18,833 nt of DNA from Actinobacteria bacterium UBA7398 (GTDB lineage: Bacteria; Actinomycetota; Actinomycetes; Nanopelagicales; Nanopelagicaceae), in the NCBI GenBank assembly GCA_002470135.1, contig DKNC01000067.1, positions 1 through 18,833 on the forward strand. Direction: 5' to 3'. Shown here piece by piece: positions 14,251 to 18,833 of the stretch. A program made the position numbers and the translations under genes. How positions within the stretch are numbered: the first letter of the stretch is position 1; each line of letters starts with the position of its first letter. The notes under the pieces were generated by a model. That model was not told the DNA's origin, made no database searches, and worked only from the letters and a program-made list of their open reading frames with translations.

Positions 14251-15489
14251 TTAGTAAGAATCCATGATGTGGCGGTTACCTCGATCAAAAGTTAAATAAT
14301 TCCAGGTCCAGTCGGCGATAGTTCCAATCTTGTTTCGACCACCCAGCAAGTAAAACAAGTGCAACCAGAGCCAGATAAACCAAGCAATTGCGCCACCAAT
14401 TTTAATTCCCTTAACTTCGACAACCGCTTTATGTCGCCCAATTGTTGCCATCGATCCTTTATCAACGTAGGAGAAATTTTTAAGGGTACGCCCCGCAATT
14501 AGCGCTGCAATTTGTTTAGCAACGAATCTTCCTTGTTGCATTGCTACCGGTGCAACCATTGGGAGGAACTTTCCAGATTTATTTTTGACTCCAGAAATAT
14601 CACCAATTGCCCAAATATGCGGATAATTCTGCACTTGCAACGTAGGTTCTACCGCGACTCGATTTGCTTCAATTGGTAGCGAAAGTTTTTTAATAGTTGG
14701 CTCGCCCATGACGCCAGCCGCCCAAATCGTAATCCCTGATTCAATTGAATCACCATTGCTAAAAAATATTTTTGCTTCGTTTATTTCTTTCACGGAGGCG
14801 TTACAAATAACTTTTACGCCAAGTTTCTCTAAATCTTTCGCGGTCCGCTCTGATAGCGATGGCGAGAATGTTGGAAGCAATCTTGGGCCAGCTTCAATTA
14901 GATAAATATCGATATGGTCAGCTGCGTTTTTAAAATCAGAAGCTAGCGGACCGCGTTTTAACTCCGCCATCGCGCCGGCCATTTCAACTCCAGTTGGGCC
15001 GCCGCCAACTACCGCGATAGCAAACCTAGAGTCATCTTCAAACCTACATAAATCTTCAAATCGACGCATCACTGCCGCACGGATAGTTAAAGCTTCATTG
15101 ACGCTCTTCATGCCAAGCGAAAATTCTGCTACCCCTTTAATCCCAAAATCATTGGTTGCTGACCCCATTGCGATTACTAGATGGTCGTATTCGAGCACTT
15201 CACTCGAATCCAATTTCACCGAGTTGTCACGATGGTTAATAGATATTGGCGAGCCCATTCGAAATTTGATGCCGGAATTTCTGATTGCGCCGCGAACCGG
15301 ATAAGCAACATGATCGGCTGCAAGTCCGGCAGTTGAAACTTGGTACAACAACGGGAGAAATGTTTGGAAATTATGGCGATCGACCAAAGTTACTTCAGCG
15401 ATATTCGCTAACCCGCGAGCCGCGGTTAGCCCACCAAAACCTGCGCCAAGAATCACAATCCGTGGCTTCTTTTCGCTTGGCTTATTCAT
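14251..15489 (-). CDS. ndh: Type II NADH:quinone oxidoreductase (NDH-2)
   Basis: The 412-residue flavoprotein has two Rossmann motifs, GAGFGG for FAD (15-20) and VGGGPTGVE for NADH (161-169), the FAD segment HIWAIGD (291-297) and the quinone-site segment PVAMQQG (314-320). An aromatic, hydrophobic C-terminal stretch (about 366-383, rich in W, F and L) fits monotopic membrane attachment. It oxidises NADH at the cytoplasmic face and reduces menaquinone/ubiquinone without pumping protons. No Shine-Dalgarno precedes the ATG; TAGACT (15497-15502, minus strand) lies exactly 7 bases upstream, so the mRNA is probably leaderless. It is first in a two-gene unit with the alpha/beta hydrolase and is divergent from the SDR-DUF2867 gene. 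Confidence 0.92.
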   Translation of the reverse strand: MNKPSEKKPRIVILGAGFGGLTAARGLANIAEVTLVDRHNFQTFLPLLYQVSTAGLAADHVAYPVRGAIRNSGIKFRMGSPISINHRDNSVKLDSSEVLEYDHLVIAMGSATNDFGIKGVAEFSLGMKSVNEALTIRAAVMRRFEDLCRFEDDSRFAIAVVGGGPTGVEMAGAMAELKRGPLASDFKNAADHIDIYLIEAGPRLLPTFSPSLSERTAKDLEKLGVKVICNASVKEINEAKIFFSNGDSIESGITIWAAGVMGEPTIKKLSLPIEANRVAVEPTLQVQNYPHIWAIGDISGVKNKSGKFLPMVAPVAMQQGRFVAKQIAALIAGRTLKNFSYVDKGSMATIGRHKAVVEVKGIKIGGAIAWFIWLWLHLFYLLGGRNKIGTIADWTWNYLTFDRGNRHIMDSY

Positions 15490-15513
15490 AACGCAAAGTC
15501 TACTGTTAATTCC
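15490..15513. promoter_or_regulatory. 24-bp divergent leaderless promoter
   Basis: Only 24 bases separate the NDH-2 ATG (minus) from the SDR-DUF2867 ATG (plus). TACTGT (15501-15506) sits 7 bases before the plus-strand ATG, and TAGACT (plus-strand bases 15497-15502) sits 7 bases before the minus-strand ATG. Both fit TAnnnT, and they share the TA at 15501-15502. Neither gene has a Shine-Dalgarno. Any -35 elements would have to lie inside the opposite coding sequence. Confidence 0.6.
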
Positions 15514-16992
15514 ATGAGCGACCAGCGGAAAATTTTGGTGACCGGAGCATCTGGGTATGTTGGTGGCCGATTGGTAAAAGCACTCCTACAAGAAGAAATG
15601 GCAGTACGAATATTTGTCCGTGAAAGATCAAAAGTATCTGGCCAACCCTGGGTAAGCGCAGTAGAAATAGCAACTGGCAATGCCAATAATTATGATGAAG
15701 TTTTGACGGCGCTAACTGGGGTACATACCGCTTTTTATTTACTGCACTCAATAAATCTCGGATCTAATTTTGATGAGATAGAAGCGGCGATGGCCCGTAA
15801 CTTTGCTAAGGCTGCGAGTACCGCTGGTGTAAAACAAATTGTTTATCTTGGTGGTATTGCTAATGACGCCAAGAGCAGTAAGCATTTAGCTTCACGCGCC
15901 CGAACTGGAAGTGAACTCGCAACTGGCTCAACCCCAGTAATGGAGATTAGAGCTGGAATTATTATTGGTTCAGGTTCGGCTTCATTTGAGATGCTCCGAC
16001 ATTTAACGCATAGATTGCCGATTATGACAACGCCAAAATGGGTTGCAAATCGGACCCATCCGATTGCGATTCGCGACGTACTTTGGTATTTAGCGCATAT
16101 TGCAAAATTAGAAAAACCAATCTCTGGAATTTTTGATATTGGTGGACCTGAAGTCTTGACTTACGCCGATATGATGCAAAAATTTGCCAAAATTTCTGGC
16201 CTGCGTAGACGGTTAATAATTAAAGTTCCTGTTCTCACACCACAACTTTCCAGTTTATGGATTGGATTAGTAACGCCAGTCCCAACAGCGCTGGCCCGAC
16301 CCTTAGTTGGTTCGTTAATAAATGAAGTTGTAGCAGATCCAAAAAAGAGTTTGAACGGAATTATTCCACTGCCACCAGAAGGGTTAACTGATGTAACTAG
16401 AGCAATCGAATTAGCGTTAAGCCGCATCTCTGCCAATGCCGTAGAGACTCGTTGGTCTGATGCTGCAATCCAAACCGCGCCGTGGCAAAAAGCGCAGAGC
16501 GACCCAGCGTGGGCGGGCGAGATGATTTTAAGAGATTTTCGCGAAGTGATTACCGATGCGCCAATCGAAAAAGTATGGGAATCAATCGAACAGATTGGTG
16601 GCGAGAATGGTTGGTATGGCGCTGACTTCCTATGGTTCATGCGTGGTTTATTAGATCGCGCGATTGGTGGCGTTGGGCTACGCCGTGGTCGGCGGGATCC
16701 GAAAACTCTAAGAATTGGAGAGAGTTTAGATTTTTGGCGTGTTGAAAATATCGAAAAAGGAAAATTATTAAGGCTTTATGCCGAGATGATTCTTCCAGGA
16801 AAAGCTTGGCTAGAATTTCGAGTAAGTGAAGTTGATGGCAAAACTAAAATAATTCAAGAGGCGACTTTTGCACCACATGGACTTGGTGGCCAGCTGTATT
16901 GGTACTCCATACTCCCACTTCATAGTTTCGTATTTCCGACAATGTTGCGCAATATTGTTCGGAGCGCAAAGCGTAAAGTTTTATTCGGATAG
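15514..16992 (+). CDS. NAD(P)-binding SDR fused to DUF2867 domain
   Basis: The 492-residue protein has an atypical/extended SDR domain (TGASGYVG at 10-17; about 1-310) of the NmrA/epimerase-like type, followed by a C-terminal DUF2867 domain (about 335-492) containing the characteristic DFLWFMRGLLDRAIGG and AEMILPGKAWLEF segments. DUF2867 resembles START-like ligand-binding folds. This fusion is widespread in actinobacteria and other bacteria, and its function is unknown; redox-sensing or modification of a quinone/lipid-like ligand has been a reasonable guess. The start is inferred to be leaderless (see the 24-bp promoter). The PLP decarboxylase begins 2 bases after its stop, so they are co-transcribed. 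Confidence 0.9.
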   Translation: MSDQRKILVTGASGYVGGRLVKALLQEEMAVRIFVRERSKVSGQPWVSAVEIATGNANNYDEVLTALTGVHTAFYLLHSINLGSNFDEIEAAMARNFAKAASTAGVKQIVYLGGIANDAKSSKHLASRARTGSELATGSTPVMEIRAGIIIGSGSASFEMLRHLTHRLPIMTTPKWVANRTHPIAIRDVLWYLAHIAKLEKPISGIFDIGGPEVLTYADMMQKFAKISGLRRRLIIKVPVLTPQLSSLWIGLVTPVPTALARPLVGSLINEVVADPKKSLNGIIPLPPEGLTDVTRAIELALSRISANAVETRWSDAAIQTAPWQKAQSDPAWAGEMILRDFREVITDAPIEKVWESIEQIGGENGWYGADFLWFMRGLLDRAIGGVGLRRGRRDPKTLRIGESLDFWRVENIEKGKLLRLYAEMILPGKAWLEFRVSEVDGKTKIIQEATFAPHGLGGQLYWYSILPLHSFVFPTMLRNIVRSAKRKVLFG

Positions 16993-16994
16993 CT

Positions 16995-18344
16995 ATGCAC
17001 GAGTTCAATGATGAAGTTGAGAAGTTAGCTGCCGAAATTCTTGAGTATTCATTAGTACGCTTAAAAACTGACCCACCGCTTGACGGTCCAAGAACTTGGG
17101 AAGATTTATACAATGAAGTTGGAAATACAATCACGCCAGAAGGCTTAGGTGGCCATGCAGCGTTAACGTTATTTAAAGATGTCTTAGCGACCGCATGTAT
17201 CTCAACTGATCACCCGCGAAATCTTGCATTCATTCCATCTGCCCCAAGTGAATATGCAAACCTCTTTGATTTAGTAGTTGGCGCTAGCGCTTTATATGGC
17301 GGTTCTTGGATGGAGGGTGCTGGCGCAGTATTTGCCGAAAATCAAGCGCTGAAATGGATTAGTGACTTAGCAGGGATGCCGGAAAGCGCTGGCGGGGTTT
17401 TTGTGCAAGGCGGCACGATTGGGAACTTGTCAGCTTTAGTTGCAGCTCGTTATGACGCTCGACAACGTTACCCGAACACAGATAAATGGGTGATTGCATG
17501 TTCGAAAGAAGCACACTCCTCAGTCAAATCTGCGGCCGATGTAATGGATGTTGGTGTGTTGCAAATTGAACCGGAGCAAAATTTTAAGTTGCAAGGTAAT
17601 GCGGTTGCGAGCGCAATTGATTCATATCAATTAAAAAATCCAACACATCGAATATTTGCTGTTGTTGCAACTGCTGGCACCACAAACTTAGGTGTAATCG
17701 ATGATTTATTAGGCATAGGTAACGCAGCAAAAGCCCGCGGAATTTGGTATCACGTCGACGGTGCATATGGCTTGGCTGCGCTCTGTTCTCCATCAATAAA
17801 ACATTTATTTGGCGGAGTTGAATTAGCTGATTCCTTAATTGTTGATCCACATAAATGGTTATTTGCACCGTTTGATGCTTGCGCTTTGATTTATCGAAAT
17901 CCAAATATTGCAAAAGCAGCTCACACACAACATGCAGGTTATTTAGAGTCGTTGGAAACTGGAGAATGGAATCCATCCGATTATGCAATTCATCTGACCC
18001 GCAGAGTACGCGGCTTACCATTTTGGTTTTCACTGGCAGCACATGGTACGAATGAGTACGCAGCCGCTATGGATAAAACCATGTTTGTTGCGCAGGAAGG
18101 TGCCCGGCTAATTAATGAGCATCCAAATTTAGAATTAATAATTGAGCCCGAACTTTCAATTGTTGCATTTAAGCGAACGGGTTGGCGCAACGCCGATTAT
18201 CAAAATTGGAGTGCAAAGTTATTAGCCGATCAGATTGGGTTTGTTACACCTTCATCGCATCAAGGTGAGCCAATTTTGCGATTTGCGATTGTGAACCCAT
18301 GGACCAAAGTGAGCGACCTCGAGTTGATTTTTGGAACACTTTAA
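16995..18344 (+). CDS. Group II PLP-dependent amino-acid decarboxylase
   Basis: A 449-residue fold-type I PLP enzyme of the aromatic-L-amino-acid/tyrosine/glutamate decarboxylase family. PLP lysine K287 is in DPHKWLF (284-290), Asp255 in HVDGAYG binds the pyridine nitrogen, H174 in KEAHSSV stacks on the ring, and TAGTTNLG (226-233) and QGGTIGN (138-144) are further family signatures. It would decarboxylate an L-amino acid to an amine and CO2. Length is a little below the 470-480 typical of aromatic decarboxylases, mainly from a shorter C terminus. It is translated with the SDR-DUF2867 gene. The substrate cannot be settled from these motifs, and some relatives act as aldehyde synthases or aspartate decarboxylases. 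Confidence 0.9.
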   Translation: MHEFNDEVEKLAAEILEYSLVRLKTDPPLDGPRTWEDLYNEVGNTITPEGLGGHAALTLFKDVLATACISTDHPRNLAFIPSAPSEYANLFDLVVGASALYGGSWMEGAGAVFAENQALKWISDLAGMPESAGGVFVQGGTIGNLSALVAARYDARQRYPNTDKWVIACSKEAHSSVKSAADVMDVGVLQIEPEQNFKLQGNAVASAIDSYQLKNPTHRIFAVVATAGTTNLGVIDDLLGIGNAAKARGIWYHVDGAYGLAALCSPSIKHLFGGVELADSLIVDPHKWLFAPFDACALIYRNPNIAKAAHTQHAGYLESLETGEWNPSDYAIHLTRRVRGLPFWFSLAAHGTNEYAAAMDKTMFVAQEGARLINEHPNLELIIEPELSIVAFKRTGWRNADYQNWSAKLLADQIGFVTPSSHQGEPILRFAIVNPWTKVSDLELIFGTL

Positions 18345-18360
18345 CTTCCAGTTAACCTCC

Positions 18361-18374
18361 ACCGATTTGTCGGT
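18361..18374 (+). terminator. Weak hairpin after the decarboxylase gene
   Basis: ACCGA-TTTG-TCGGT (18361-18374) forms a 5-bp stem with a 4-base loop, followed by only a short TT before C/G bases. It lies 17 bases after the decarboxylase stop. It is too weak to call a firm terminator. Confidence 0.3.
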
Positions 18375-18383
18375 TTCGCCCCA

Positions 18384-18389
18384 TAAGAT
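18384..18389 (+). promoter_or_regulatory. -10 box for leaderless DUF3263 transcript
   Basis: TAAGAT abuts the first possible ATG (18390) and lies 6 bases before the second ATG (18396). With the same -10/ATG spacing seen elsewhere in the window (7 bases), the mRNA would start at or next to 18396. No Shine-Dalgarno is visible and no convincing -35 was found. Confidence 0.45.
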
Positions 18390-18395
18390 ATGAAT

Positions 18396-18686
18396 ATGGA
18401 ATTCGGTGACACCAACGAGGCAGCCCAACTCAACTCTGGATTGAGCGACCTAGAACTTCGGATTTTAGATTTTGAACGCCAATGGTTCCGATATTCCGGC
18501 GCAAAAGAGAGCTCGATTCGAGAGCTATTTGATTTAACGCCACCGCGCTATTACGAGGTGTTAAACGCGCTAATCGATCGCGAAGCTGCGCTATTGGCCC
18601 AACCGATGTTGATTAAGCGGCTCCGGCGCTTGCGCGATGCCCGAACCGAAGAGCGTTCGGCCGCTCGCCTCGGGCTCTACAAGTAA
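18396..18686 (+). CDS. DUF3263 protein (small actinobacterial conserved protein)
   Basis: The protein is 96 residues from the second ATG (98 from the ATG at 18390). It matches the actinobacterial DUF3263 pattern: an LSDLELRILDFERQWFRYSGAKE segment, then RELFDLTPPRYYEVLNALIDR, then a basic tail LIKRLRRLRDAR. The middle part looks like a helix-turn-helix-like helical unit, and the tail is strongly basic; its molecular role is unknown. I prefer 18396 as start because the only good -10 (TAAGAT, 18384-18389) ends directly at 18389, leaving no room for an mRNA to include the first ATG. In mycobacteria a DUF3263 gene also lies some genes upstream of groEL2, so the neighbourhood looks conserved. Confidence 0.88.
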   Translation: MEFGDTNEAAQLNSGLSDLELRILDFERQWFRYSGAKESSIRELFDLTPPRYYEVLNALIDREAALLAQPMLIKRLRRLRDARTEERSAARLGLYK

Positions 18687-18725
18687 TTCCCAACTCCAAG
18701 ACCCTCGGTTTGCTTGAGAGGGAAT
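18686..18725. other. Imperfect inverted repeat upstream of groL
   Basis: ATTCCC (18686-18691) pairs with GGGAAT (18720-18725), with an inner CTC..AAG / CTTGAG pairing that is interrupted. The hairpin starts at the DUF3263 stop and covers the groL -35 region. It could attenuate read-through from DUF3263; there is no T tract, so this is tentative. Confidence 0.3.
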
Positions 18726-18739
18726 ACCTACCCTAGATT
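18710..18739 (+). promoter_or_regulatory. groL promoter (-35/-10)
   Basis: TTGCTT (18710-18715) and TAGATT (18734-18739) are separated by 18 bases and resemble a housekeeping sigma promoter. The predicted start site falls at about 18746, inside the CIRCE operator, as expected for HrcA repression. Confidence 0.6.
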
Positions 18740-18744
18740 TGGCG

Positions 18745-18771
18745 TTAGCACTCGACGGGTGTGAGTGATAA
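18745..18771. promoter_or_regulatory. CIRCE operator (HrcA binding site)
   Basis: TTAGCACTC (18745-18753), 9-base spacer, GAGTGATAA (18763-18771). This matches the CIRCE consensus TTAGCACTC-N9-GAGTGCTAA with a single change (A for C in the right arm at 18768). It sits over the predicted groL start site, so the heat-shock repressor HrcA should control the gene. Confidence 0.95.
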
Positions 18772-18810
18772 AAGACGCCCGATTCAACTATAAATAGGAG
18801 TGGAACAACT

Positions 18811-18833
18811 ATGGCAAAGATGATTGCCTTTAA
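18811..18833 (+). CDS. groL: Chaperonin GroEL, N-terminal start only (runs off window)
   Basis: Only the first seven full codons are present, encoding MAKMIAF, which is the typical N terminus of actinobacterial GroEL. AGGAG (18796-18800) precedes the ATG by 10 bases, and a CIRCE operator lies upstream. No groES precedes it, so this is the stand-alone groL found in many actinobacteria. Assignment rests on the short N terminus plus the operator together. Confidence 0.88.

Overview
The window is about 18.8 kb of chromosomal DNA with moderate-to-low GC, dense gene packing and 1-4 bp start/stop overlaps. Several features point to an actinobacterium: a DUF3263 gene, a stand-alone groL preceded by a CIRCE operator, a ChoD-type GMC oxidoreductase, and several starts with no Shine-Dalgarno but a -10 hexamer 6-7 nt upstream (leaderless mRNA). 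Low GC and compactness would fit a freshwater streamlined (acI/Nanopelagicales-like) lineage, but that placement is inference. I see no insertion sequence, phage, toxin-antitoxin, CRISPR or resistance gene.

Layout. 1-128: the tail of an unrecognised gene, closed by a strong intrinsic terminator. 129-437: non-coding, with an odd tRNA (best read as Val-GAC), a near-copy of its anticodon arm 130 bp upstream, and an 11-bp inverted repeat after it. 438-8828: a divergent acyl-CoA catabolic cluster. On the minus strand are thiolase then a MenB/BadI-type crotonase. On the plus strand are SDR, RidA-like protein, ADP-forming acyl-CoA synthetase, AMP-forming acyl-CoA ligase and the large subunit of a B12-dependent acyl-CoA mutase. 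8855-8929: tRNA-Thr(TGT). 8939-11731 (minus): a membrane ferric-reductase-like haem/FAD protein, an exported FMN-binding-domain protein with a Thr-Pro tether, and ApbE flavin transferase, i.e. a transmembrane flavin electron-transfer module. 11792-13471: ChoD-type GMC oxidoreductase, overlapping tail-to-tail with an alpha/beta hydrolase that follows a type II NADH dehydrogenase (13457-15489, minus). 15514-18344: SDR-DUF2867 fusion and a group II PLP decarboxylase. 18396-18686: DUF3263 protein. 18710-18833: groL promoter, CIRCE and the first codons of groL.

How the genes fit together. The 438-8828 cluster has the parts to activate a carboxylic acid to its CoA thioester, rearrange its carbon skeleton, oxidise a hydroxyacyl-CoA, possibly open a ring by a Dieckmann-type reversal, and split the product by thiolysis. 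The combination does not match a pathway I can name, and the mutase's B12-binding subunit and an acyl-CoA dehydrogenase are not in the window. The 8939-15489 region is redox-centred: NDH-2 passes NADH electrons to quinone, while the haem/FAD reductase plus flavinylated protein may pass electrons to the cell surface. The most unusual local architecture is the 24-bp divergent promoter at 15490-15513, where two apparently leaderless genes share overlapping -10 boxes.
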